Below, piece by piece: positions 1 through 5,423 of a stretch of 5,551 bases of DNA. The first letter of the stretch is position 1. Every line of letters starts with the position of its first letter. The translations under genes and the position numbers were made by a program. The notes beneath the pieces are model-generated. The model saw nothing but the letters and a program-made list of their open reading frames with translations, was not told where the DNA came from and did not search any database. The DNA comes from RCIO01 sp964629765 (lineage in GTDB: Bacteria > Pseudomonadota > Alphaproteobacteria > Rhizobiales > Rhizobiaceae), in the NCBI GenBank assembly GCA_964629765.1, contig CAZVTK010000229.1, positions 1 through 5,551 of the forward strand, read 5' to 3'.

Positions 1-880
1 GTTCCCCTACACGATCCGCGTCGTCTCCGAGATCACCGAGTCCAACGGCTCGTCCTCGATGGCGACGGTCTGCGGCACCTCGCTGGCGCTGATGGATGCG
101 GGCGTGCCGCTCCAGAAGCCGGTGGCGGGCATCGCCATGGGCCTGATCAAGGAAGGCGACCGCTTCGCGGTGCTGTCGGACATCCTCGGCGACGAAGACC
201 ATCTCGGCGATATGGACTTCAAGGTGGCCGGCACCCGTGACGGCATCACCTCGCTCCAGATGGACATCAAGATCCAGGGCATCACCGAGGAGATCATGAA
301 GGTCGCCCTCGAGCAGGCCAAGGGCGGCCGCGTCCACATCCTCGGCGAGATGGGCAACGCGCTGTCAGGCGCCCGCGCCGAGCTCGGCGAGTTCGCCCCG
401 CGCATCGAGGTCATGACCATCCCGACCGACAAGATCCGCGACGTGATCGGCACCGGCGGCAAGGTGATCCGCGAGATCGTCGAGAAGACCGGCGCCAAGA
501 TCAACATCGAGGACGACGGCACCATCAAGATCGCGTCGTCGAACGCCAAGGAGATCGAGGCGGCCAAGAAGTGGATCCACACTATCGTGGCCGAGCCGGA
601 AGTCGGCGAGATCTACGAGGGCACCGTGGTGAAGACCGCCGATTTCGGCGCCTTCGTCAACTTCTTCGGCCCGCGCGACGGCCTGGTCCACATCTCGCAG
701 CTCGCCAACGAGCGCGTGCAGAAGACCACCGACGTCGTCAAGGAAGGCCAGAAGGTCTGGGTCAAGCTGATGGGCTTCGACGAGCGCGGCAAGGTGCGGC
801 TCTCCATGAAGGTCGTCGACCAGGAGACCGGCAAGGAGATCGCGCGCGAGAAGCGCGAGAGCGCCGAAGACGCGGCCTGA
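1..880 (+). CDS. pnp: Polynucleotide phosphorylase, C-terminal part (5' end outside window)
   Basis: Pnp is the phosphorolytic 3'-5' exoribonuclease that degrades and tails mRNA and often joins RNase E in a degradosome. The reading frame is open from base 2 and lacks its N-terminal half, so this is truncation by the window edge. The second RNase PH domain shows the phosphate-binding ESNGSSSM segment (about bases 38-61) and the metal/catalytic segment GDEDHLGDMDFK, with Asp codons at 197 and 215 and Lys at 221, equivalent to E. coli D486, D492 and K494. A KH domain follows with its GxxG loop (GTGG, bases 449-460), then an S1 RNA-binding domain from about base 602 (VGEIYEGTVV) to about 815. It ends in a short charged tail (EKRESAEDAA). 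The domain order RNase PH2-KH-S1 is diagnostic. No break or odd codon use is visible. Usually rpsO lies upstream, outside this window. Confidence 0.97.
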   Translation, partial: FPYTIRVVSEITESNGSSSMATVCGTSLALMDAGVPLQKPVAGIAMGLIKEGDRFAVLSDILGDEDHLGDMDFKVAGTRDGITSLQMDIKIQGITEEIMKVALEQAKGGRVHILGEMGNALSGARAELGEFAPRIEVMTIPTDKIRDVIGTGGKVIREIVEKTGAKINIEDDGTIKIASSNAKEIEAAKKWIHTIVAEPEVGEIYEGTVVKTADFGAFVNFFGPRDGLVHISQLANERVQKTTDVVKEGQKVWVKLMGFDERGKVRLSMKVVDQETGKEIAREKRESAEDAA

Positions 881-903
881 TCGTTCCCGTGACGGATTGA
901 AGG

Positions 904-937
904 CGGGCGCGGCGCAAGGCCGCGCCCGTTTTCGTTT
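904..937 (+). terminator. Intrinsic terminator of pnp
   Basis: A perfect 10-bp stem made only of G and C (904-913 with 919-928) closes a 5-nt loop and is followed by TTTTCGTTT. It begins 24 bases after the pnp stop codon. Stem strength, U-rich tail and position all fit Rho-independent termination of the pnp transcript, which implies that the downstream methyltransferase gene needs its own promoter or read-through. Confidence 0.88.
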
Positions 938-971
938 GAGGGCTGCTCGCTTGTCAGTGTGGATATGATTT

Positions 972-1143
972 CGCCCCTTCGCACCCCCCTCTGTCCTGCC
1001 GGACATCTCCCCCTCGAGGGGGGAGATTGGCCGTCATGGATTGTTTCGCCAACCTTCAGCGATTGGCGAAAGCAAAGCGGAAATCCAATCTCCCCCCTTG
1101 AGGGGGAGATGTCCGGCAGGACAGAGGGGGGCGCGAAGGGGCG
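972..1143. repeat. 172-bp intergenic inverted-repeat (palindromic) element
   Basis: The left arm (972-1030) and right arm (1085-1143) are 59 nt each and reverse complementary at 57 of 59 positions. The exceptions are A983/C1132 and G1016/T1099, and the second can still pair as G-U in RNA. The 54-nt centre contains a further 9-bp hairpin (1044-1052 with 1063-1071). Each arm also holds a local 9-bp hairpin (1005-1013 with 1019-1027; 1088-1096 with 1102-1110), so one strand could form either one long hairpin or a three-hairpin cloverleaf. It lies between the pnp terminator and a methyltransferase gene. No transposase gene and no flanking target-site duplication are visible, so it resembles a non-autonomous or structural intergenic repeat such as the RIME-type families of rhizobia. 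Family membership is from memory and not verified. Translations across it are not genes. Confidence 0.9.
1135..1141 (+). promoter_or_regulatory. Shine-Dalgarno-like site inside the repeat arm
   Basis: GAAGGGG lies 11 bases before the ATG at 1153 and is the only purine-rich Shine-Dalgarno-like sequence upstream of the methyltransferase start. It belongs to the right arm of the inverted repeat. In a full-length RNA it would pair completely with bases 974-980 of the left arm. The spacing is a little long, so the site is plausible rather than strong. Confidence 0.45.
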
Positions 1144-1152
1144 CGACGTCGC

Positions 1153-2163
1153 ATGAACTCTCTAGCAACCCTCCTCCACCCCTTCGAATCCGGCCTCATC
1201 CCGTTGCCGGAAGCCGGTGCGCGGGGCATCGTCTTCAATGCGCAGCCGGGCATGCGCAGGCCCGACGGGTTTCGTGCGGAGCTATTCCTCGTGCAGGGGT
1301 TCCGGCCGTCCTTCCTGCCGCTGGAGCGGTCCGGCCACGACATCGCGCCGGAAGCACACGGCGACGGCTACGACCTCGCCATGGTCGTCGCCGGGCGCCA
1401 TCGCCGGCAGAACGAATTATGGGTGGCGCAGGCCCTGTCCTGCACGCGGCCGGGCGGAACGATCCTCGTCGCCGGCGGCAAGACGGACGGCATCGCCAGC
1501 CTGAAGAAACGTGTCGGCGGCCTGCTGGCGCTTGCGGATTCGGCGTCGAAGCATCACGGCGTGGTGTTCTGGCTGGAGCGGCCGGCGGACGCGGAGCAGG
1601 CGGTGGAGGCGCTGGCGGCGGCGCCGGAGCTGGCCGAAGGGCGGTTCGCCACCGCGCCGGGCGGTTTTTCCGCCGGCAAGGTCGATGCCGGGTCGCGGCT
1701 GCTGGCCGACAGCCTGCCGGGCGACCTCGCCGGCAAGGTCGCCGATTTCTGTGCCGGCTGGGGCTATCTGTCGGTGCGGCTGGCCGGGGAGCGGCAGGGC
1801 GTCGCGTCGGTCGACCTCTACGAGGCGGATTTTTCCTCGCTGCAAGCGGCGCGGGCCAACATGGCGCGGCTGGTTCCCGGCGTCGCCGCCGGTTTCCACT
1901 GGCGCGACCTGGCGGCCGAGCCGGTGGACGGGCGCTACGACGCGATCGTCATGAACCCGCCCTTCCATCAGGGCAGGGCGGCGGAGCCGGATATCGGGCT
2001 GGCGATGCTGCGCGCCGCCCACGCGGCGCTCAAATCCCGCGGGCGGCTGTTCGTCGTCGCCAATCGCGGCCTTCCTTACGAGGCGGAATTGAAGCGCCTG
2101 TTCGCGGAAGTCGCGGAAATCGCGCGGGACGCGACCTTCAGGGTGTTTTCGGCGCGCCGGTAG
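1153..2163 (+). CDS. Class I SAM-dependent methyltransferase, RsmC/RlmG-like (probable rRNA guanine-N2 methyltransferase)
   Basis: This 336-aa protein has the two-part layout of RsmC and RlmG, which methylate guanine N2 in 16S or 23S rRNA. The N-terminal half (about residues 1-165) is a degenerate methyltransferase-like domain without a clear SAM motif. The linker motif FSAGKVDAGSRLL (residues 172-184) matches the RsmC-type F-S-x-x-x-x-D-x-G-S-x-L-L signature. The C-terminal catalytic domain has a SAM-binding motif I (DFCAGWGYLS, from residue 198) and the N2-guanine catalytic motif NPPF at 268-271. The family length is about 340 residues, so the gene looks complete. The ATG is chosen because the frame starts directly after the repeat element, with GAAGGGG upstream. 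Its stop lies 9 bp from the stop of irr on the other strand. Whether the target is 16S G1207, 23S G1835 or another base cannot be read from the sequence. Confidence 0.85.
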   Translation: MNSLATLLHPFESGLIPLPEAGARGIVFNAQPGMRRPDGFRAELFLVQGFRPSFLPLERSGHDIAPEAHGDGYDLAMVVAGRHRRQNELWVAQALSCTRPGGTILVAGGKTDGIASLKKRVGGLLALADSASKHHGVVFWLERPADAEQAVEALAAAPELAEGRFATAPGGFSAGKVDAGSRLLADSLPGDLAGKVADFCAGWGYLSVRLAGERQGVASVDLYEADFSSLQAARANMARLVPGVAAGFHWRDLAAEPVDGRYDAIVMNPPFHQGRAAEPDIGLAMLRAAHAALKSRGRLFVVANRGLPYEAELKRLFAEVAEIARDATFRVFSARR

Positions 2164-2172
2164 GCAAAAGCC

Positions 2173-2580
2173 TCAGCGTTTGGGCCGCAGCCGCACGATG
2201 ATGTCGACATTGGCGATTTCCATGCCTTCCGGCGGCGCCGGCAGGTTGGAGACCGTGACGGGACCCCCGCAGATGTCGACGACGCGATTCTCGCCCTCGA
2301 CGAAGAAATGGTGGTGGTCCGACGTGTTGGTGTCGAAATAGGTGCGTGCGCCCTCGACGGCGAGGATGCGCAGGAGCCCCGCCTCGGTGAACTGGTGCAG
2401 CGTGTTGTAGACGGTGGCGAGCGACACGGCGACGCCGGCCGTCAGCGCCTCCTCGTGCAGCTCCTCGGCGGACAGGTGGCGGTCGCCCTTGGCGAACAGC
2501 AATTCCGCCAGCGCGGTGCGCTGGCGCGTCGGCCGAAGCCCGGCCTGGCGTACCCTTTGCTCCGTCGAAACCTCGCGCAA
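2173..2580 (-). CDS. irr: Irr, Fur-family iron response transcriptional regulator
   Basis: Irr is a cytoplasmic DNA-binding repressor/activator that, in Rhizobiales, reports iron status through heme. With a TTG start at 2580 the product is 135 aa. An N-terminal winged helix (LRPTRQRTALAELLF, residues 15-29; SLATVYNTLHQFTEAGLL, 53-70) is followed by the Fur-type dimerisation domain with TYFDTNTSDHHHFF. His89-91 form the HHH heme-binding motif known from Irr. There is no Cys near the N-terminus, so the GCPWHD-type heme-regulatory motif of Bradyrhizobium Irr is absent; the single Cys is at 104. I prefer TTG 2580 because GGGAG lies 7 nt upstream and because Irr proteins begin close to this point. 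A second in-frame TTG at 2625 would add 15 residues (150 aa) but lacks a well-spaced Shine-Dalgarno. It is transcribed away from fabA, a gene order typical of rhizobia. Confidence 0.93.
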   Translation of the reverse strand: MREVSTEQRVRQAGLRPTRQRTALAELLFAKGDRHLSAEELHEEALTAGVAVSLATVYNTLHQFTEAGLLRILAVEGARTYFDTNTSDHHHFFVEGENRVVDICGGPVTVSNLPAPPEGMEIANVDIIVRLRPKR

Positions 2581-2587
2581 CCTTGCG

Positions 2588-2592
2588 CTCCC
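2588..2592 (-). promoter_or_regulatory. Shine-Dalgarno of irr supporting a TTG start at 2580
   Basis: On the minus strand GGGAG precedes the TTG at 2580 by 7 nt, an ideal spacing. No ATG or GTG exists in this frame between the upstream in-frame stop (2632-2634) and the winged-helix region, so irr must use a TTG. This site decides between the two TTG candidates. Confidence 0.55.
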
Positions 2593-2630
2593 GTTTCCGG
2601 TTGTCGGCGGCCACCCGGCCGCCAATCCAT

Positions 2631-2802
2631 GTCATCGTCCTCGAACCTATATATTCGGTGACCCCGGTGCGATCAATATGCGGTCCATGGACGGCCCGGG
2701 AACGCCCCATGGCTGCTGGATAAGGCCGCGCCGGCTGTTTCCACGGGCTCGCCCGCCGTGTTAGTGAGGCGCAAACCGAAGGCACAAGCCGAAAGCGCGA
2801 AT
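2631..2802. other. Divergent irr-fabA regulatory region
   Basis: This non-coding stretch separates the two divergent transcription units. Its irr-proximal end holds the irr promoter and two dyads. A perfect 10-bp palindrome GTCCATGGAC (2683-2692) lies just upstream of the irr -35 box. The fabA-proximal part (about 2700-2802) must contain the fab operon promoter, but I see no hexamer pair that is convincing; TGTTTC (2736-2741) and TGTTAG (2759-2764), 17 bp apart, are only a weak possibility. No small gene or RNA is recognisable. Confidence 0.6.
2648..2676 (-). promoter_or_regulatory. Probable sigma70-type promoter of irr
   Basis: On the minus strand TTGATC (2676-2671) and TATATA (2653-2648) are separated by exactly 17 bp. 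Each hexamer matches 4 of 6 consensus bases, and this is the most AT-rich spot of the divergent region. Transcription would start near 2641, giving a leader of about 60 nt to the TTG at 2580 or about 16 nt to the TTG at 2625. A dyad CGAA-N8-TTCG (2642-2657) overlaps the -10 box, and TGA-N11-TCA (2659-2675) spans the spacer. Either could be a regulator site, but neither matches a known box exactly. Confidence 0.5.
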
Positions 2803-2810
2803 GGGAGAGG
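2803..2810 (+). promoter_or_regulatory. Shine-Dalgarno of fabA, selecting the ATG at 2813
   Basis: GGGAGAGG ends two bases before the ATG at 2813, with the GGAG core 5 nt upstream. An in-frame ATG at 2801 overlaps this site and has only GAAAGCG before it. The site therefore favours the shorter, 170-aa FabA. Confidence 0.65.
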
Positions 2811-2812
2811 AC

Positions 2813-3325
2813 ATGGGCGAGCGGAAATCGAGCTACGAGTACGACGACCTGCTGGCCTGCGCCCGCGGCGAGCTGTTCGGGCCCGGCAATGCGCAGCTTC
2901 CCTACCCGCCGATGCTGATGTTCGACCGAATCACGGAGATTTCGGAAGAGGGCGGCGAGCACGGCAAGGGGCTGATCCGCGCGCAGCTTCCGATCCATCG
3001 CGACCTGTGGTTCTTTCCCTGCCACTTCATCGACAACCCGGTGATGCCGGGCTGCCTCGGCCTCGACGCGCTGTGGCAGTTGACCGGCTTCTTCCTCGGC
3101 TGGCTGGGCGAGCCCGGCAAGGGCATGGCCCTGTCGACCGGCGAGGTGAAGTTCAAGGGCATGGTGACGCCGAAGACCAGGCTGGTCGAGTACGGCGTCG
3201 ACTTCAAGCGCGTGATGCGCGGGCGGCTGGTGCTCGGCATCGCCGACGGCTGGCTGAAGGCCGACGGCGAAACCATCTACACGGCGACCGACCTGCGCGT
3301 CGGGCTGGCCAAGCAGGGCGCCTGA
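2813..3325 (+). CDS. fabA: 3-hydroxydecanoyl-ACP dehydratase/isomerase FabA
   Basis: FabA dehydrates 3-hydroxydecanoyl-ACP and isomerises trans-2- to cis-3-decenoyl-ACP, the branch point to unsaturated fatty acids in the cytoplasmic type II pathway. The protein is 170 aa, against 172 in E. coli, and forms a single hotdog fold. Active-site His71 lies in FPCHFIDNPVMPGCLGLD and Asp85 ends that block, the His/Asp spacing of E. coli FabA (H70/D84). The segments RGELFG, WQLTGFFLGWLG and GEVKFKG are characteristic and separate it from FabZ. The start at 2813 is set by its Shine-Dalgarno; an ATG at 2801 would add four residues. It is the first gene of fabA-fabB-fabI, with 51 nt to fabB. The partnership with FabB next door indicates that this organism makes unsaturated fatty acids anaerobically, i.e. 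without needing a desaturase. Confidence 0.97.
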   Translation: MGERKSSYEYDDLLACARGELFGPGNAQLPYPPMLMFDRITEISEEGGEHGKGLIRAQLPIHRDLWFFPCHFIDNPVMPGCLGLDALWQLTGFFLGWLGEPGKGMALSTGEVKFKGMVTPKTRLVEYGVDFKRVMRGRLVLGIADGWLKADGETIYTATDLRVGLAKQGA

Positions 3326-3364
3326 AACCGGTGGCGTGAATCTGCGGCCTGAAACAGACGGTAT

Positions 3365-3370
3365 GAGGAG
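3365..3370 (+). promoter_or_regulatory. Shine-Dalgarno of fabB
   Basis: GAGGAG lies 6 nt before the ATG at 3377 and fixes the fabB start. It sits in the 51-nt fabA-fabB spacer, which contains no terminator hairpin, so the two genes are probably co-transcribed. Confidence 0.7.
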
Positions 3371-3376
3371 CTTTCC

Positions 3377-4597
3377 ATGAGACGGGTTGTCGTCACCGGG
3401 CTGGGCATCGTTTCGTCCATCGGCAATACGGCCGGCGAGGTGGCCGCCTCGCTGCGCGACGCGAAGTCCGGCCTCACCTTCTCGCCCGACTTCGCCGAGC
3501 ACGGCTTCCGCTGCCATGTGTGGGGCAGGCCGACGCTCGACCCGGCCGAGATGGTCGACCGGCGGGCGATGCGCTTCCTGCATCGCGGCGGCGGCTGGAA
3601 CCATGTCGCCATGCAGCAGGCGATCGGGGATTCCGGGCTGGGCGAGGGCGACGTCAGCAACGAGCGCACAGGCATCATCATGGGCTCGGGCGGCGCCTCG
3701 ACGGCGACCATCGTCGAGGCGGCGGACATCACCCGCAAGAACAACAGCCCCAAGCGCATCGGGCCGTTCGCGGTGCCGAAGGCGATGTCGTCGACGGCAT
3801 CGGCCACGCTGGCGACGTGGTTCAGGATCCACGGCGTGAATTATTCGATCTCGTCGGCCTGCTCGACCTCGGCGCATTGCGTCGGCAATGCCTACGAGCT
3901 GATCCAGTGGGGCAAGCAGGACGTGATCTTCGCCGGCGGGCACGAGGATCTCGACTGGACCATGTCGAACCTCTTCGACGCCATGGGCGCCATGTCGAGC
4001 AAGTACAACGACACGCCGGCCAGCGCCTCGCGCGCCTATGACCTCAACCGCGACGGCTTCGTCATCGCCGGCGGCGCCGGGGTGCTGGTGCTTGAGGAGC
4101 TTGAGCACGCGAAGGCGCGCGGCGCCAAGATCTATTGCGAGATGGTCGGCTACGGCGCGACCTCGGACGGCTTCGACATGGTCGCCCCCTCCGGGGAAGG
4201 CGCGATCCGCTGCATGCGGCAGGCCATCGCCACCGTCGACGGGCCGGTCGACTACATCAACACGCACGGCACCTCGACCCCGGTCGGCGACAGCAAGGAG
4301 ATGGGCGCGATCCGCGAGGTGTTCGGCGAGAAGATGCCTTACATCACCTCCACCAAGTCGCTGACCGGCCACTCCATGGGCGGGGCCGGCGTGCAGGAGG
4401 CGATCTATTCGATCCTGATGATGCAGGGCCGCTTCATCGGCGAGAGTGCCCATATCGAGACGCTCGATCCCGAGTTCGAGGGCATGCCGATCGTGCGCAA
4501 GCGCATCGACGATGCGAAGATCGACACGGTCCTGTCCAACTCCTTCGGCTTTGGCGGCACCAACGCGACGCTGGTGATGCAGCGCTTCAACGGCTGA
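3377..4597 (+). CDS. fabB: 3-oxoacyl-ACP synthase I FabB
   Basis: FabB is the elongating ketosynthase that condenses malonyl-ACP with acyl-ACP and is needed to extend the cis-3-decenoyl-ACP made by FabA. The protein is 406 aa, the same length as E. coli FabB, with a thiolase fold. The N-terminus MRRVVVTGLGIVSSIG is typical. The nucleophile Cys162 lies in SSACSTSAH, the catalytic His297 in NTHGTSTPVGD, Lys327 in TKSLTGHS and His332 in the same motif; each is one residue before the E. coli position (C163, H298, K328, H333). The C-terminal glycine-rich SNSFGFGGTNATLVM is intact. The adjacent fabA supports FabB rather than FabF. It follows fabA by 51 nt and precedes fabI by 13 nt, with no terminator between them. 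No unusual composition is apparent. Confidence 0.97.
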   Translation: MRRVVVTGLGIVSSIGNTAGEVAASLRDAKSGLTFSPDFAEHGFRCHVWGRPTLDPAEMVDRRAMRFLHRGGGWNHVAMQQAIGDSGLGEGDVSNERTGIIMGSGGASTATIVEAADITRKNNSPKRIGPFAVPKAMSSTASATLATWFRIHGVNYSISSACSTSAHCVGNAYELIQWGKQDVIFAGGHEDLDWTMSNLFDAMGAMSSKYNDTPASASRAYDLNRDGFVIAGGAGVLVLEELEHAKARGAKIYCEMVGYGATSDGFDMVAPSGEGAIRCMRQAIATVDGPVDYINTHGTSTPVGDSKEMGAIREVFGEKMPYITSTKSLTGHSMGGAGVQEAIYSILMMQGRFIGESAHIETLDPEFEGMPIVRKRIDDAKIDTVLSNSFGFGGTNATLVMQRFNG

Positions 4598-4610
4598 GGG
4601 CGAACAGGTC

Positions 4611-5423
4611 ATGGACGGACTGATGAAGGGACGGCGCGGCCTGGTCATGGGCGTCGCCAACGACCATTCGATCGCCTGGGGCATTGCCCGCACGCTGGCC
4701 GGGCACGGCGCCGAGGTGGCGCTGACCTATCAGGGCGAGGCGTTCGGCCGGCGCGTCAAGCCGCTGGCCGAGCAGATCGGCTCGAAGCTCTTGATCCCCT
4801 GCGATGTCGAGGACATCGCCACCGTCGATGCCGCCTTCGAGACGCTGAAGGCGGAGTGGGGCGGGCTCGACTTCGTCGTCCACGCCATCGGCTTCTCCGA
4901 CAAGAACGAGTTGAAGGGCCTCTACGCCGACACCACGCGCGAGAATTTCGTGCGCACCATGGTGATCTCCTGCTTCTCCTTCACGGAAGTCGCGAAGCGC
5001 GCGGCGGCGCTGATGGGCGAGGGCGGCTCGATGGTGACGCTCACCTATGCCGGCTCGGTGCGGGTGATGCCCAACTACAACGTGATGGGCGTCGCCAAGG
5101 CCGGGCTGGAGGCGAGCGTGCGCTACCTCGCCAGCGATTTCGGCCCGCGCGGCATCCGCGTCAACGCCATCTCGGCCGGGCCGGTGCGCACGCTGGCCGG
5201 CGCCGGCATTGCGGACGCGCGGCACATGTTCGCCTTCCAGCAGCGTAATTCGCCCCTGCGGCGGCCGATCACGCTGGACGAGGTGGGCGGCTCGGCGCTC
5301 TATCTGCTGTCCGACCTTTCGGGCGGCGTGACGGGCGAGGTGCACTATGTCGATTCCGGCTATCACATCGTCTCGATGCCGACGCTGGAGGAGCTGAAGT
5401 CCATCGATCCCGGTAAGGATTGA
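4611..5423 (+). CDS. fabI: Enoyl-ACP reductase (NADH) FabI
   Basis: FabI reduces trans-2-enoyl-ACP with NAD(P)H, the last step of each elongation cycle, and is the usual target of triclosan. The 270-aa protein is a short-chain dehydrogenase fold with the FabI-type nucleotide loop GVANDHSIAWGIA near the N-terminus. Catalytic residues are Tyr146 (LTYAG), Tyr156 (PNYNVMG) and Lys163 (VAKAG), at the same numbers as in E. coli FabI. The substrate-binding loop AISAGPVRTLAGAGI is conserved, and HAIGF near residue 94 has the Gly whose replacement gives triclosan resistance in E. coli. The ATG at 4611 has only a weak AGG upstream; an ATG at 4623 would shorten the N-terminus by four residues and is not better placed. 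The 13-nt gap from fabB indicates an operon, possibly with translational coupling. Rhizobia often have a second fabI elsewhere. Confidence 0.96.
   Translation: MDGLMKGRRGLVMGVANDHSIAWGIARTLAGHGAEVALTYQGEAFGRRVKPLAEQIGSKLLIPCDVEDIATVDAAFETLKAEWGGLDFVVHAIGFSDKNELKGLYADTTRENFVRTMVISCFSFTEVAKRAAALMGEGGSMVTLTYAGSVRVMPNYNVMGVAKAGLEASVRYLASDFGPRGIRVNAISAGPVRTLAGAGIADARHMFAFQQRNSPLRRPITLDEVGGSALYLLSDLSGGVTGEVHYVDSGYHIVSMPTLEELKSIDPGKD

Noticed and set aside
365..1006. 213-codon minus-strand frame opposite pnp
   Set aside because: It is antisense to the KH and S1 domains of pnp, runs through the terminator and into the repeat, and has a biased Asp/Leu/Ala/His composition.
972..1143. tRNA or structured ncRNA gene because of the cloverleaf-like fold
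   Set aside because: No tRNA consensus elements (T-loop GGTTCGA, CCA-adjacent acceptor, anticodon loop) are present; the structure is explained by an inverted repeat.
972..1143. Insertion sequence or CRISPR
   Set aside because: There is no transposase gene and no target-site duplication at the ends, and there are only two inverted arms rather than regularly spaced direct repeats.
959..1156. 65-codon frame reading through the inverted repeat
   Set aside because: Nearly all of it is translated repeat; such peptides are typical false gene calls in rhizobial genomes.
1041..2201. 386-codon plus-strand frame starting in the repeat and covering the methyltransferase gene
   Set aside because: It is a +1-type shadow of the methyltransferase, Arg/Gly/Ala-rich and without motifs, while the 1153-2163 frame has a SAM motif and NPPF.
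2442..2630. 62-codon minus-strand frame starting with ATG at 2630
   Set aside because: It is out of frame with irr, Arg-rich and without similarity to anything I know; it overlaps the irr winged-helix coding region.
2801..2812. ATG at 2801 as the fabA start
   Set aside because: It overlaps the strong GGGAGAGG that is ideally spaced for the ATG at 2813, and it would make the N-terminus longer than usual for FabA. It remains possible.
2138..4693. 851-codon open frame on the minus strand across irr, fabA and fabB
   Set aside because: It runs antisense to fabA and fabB, whose products have full catalytic motifs, and out of frame with irr. Its translation is rich in Ala, Arg, Gly, His and Asp with no domain I recognise. 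Long antisense frames are expected in GC-rich coding DNA.
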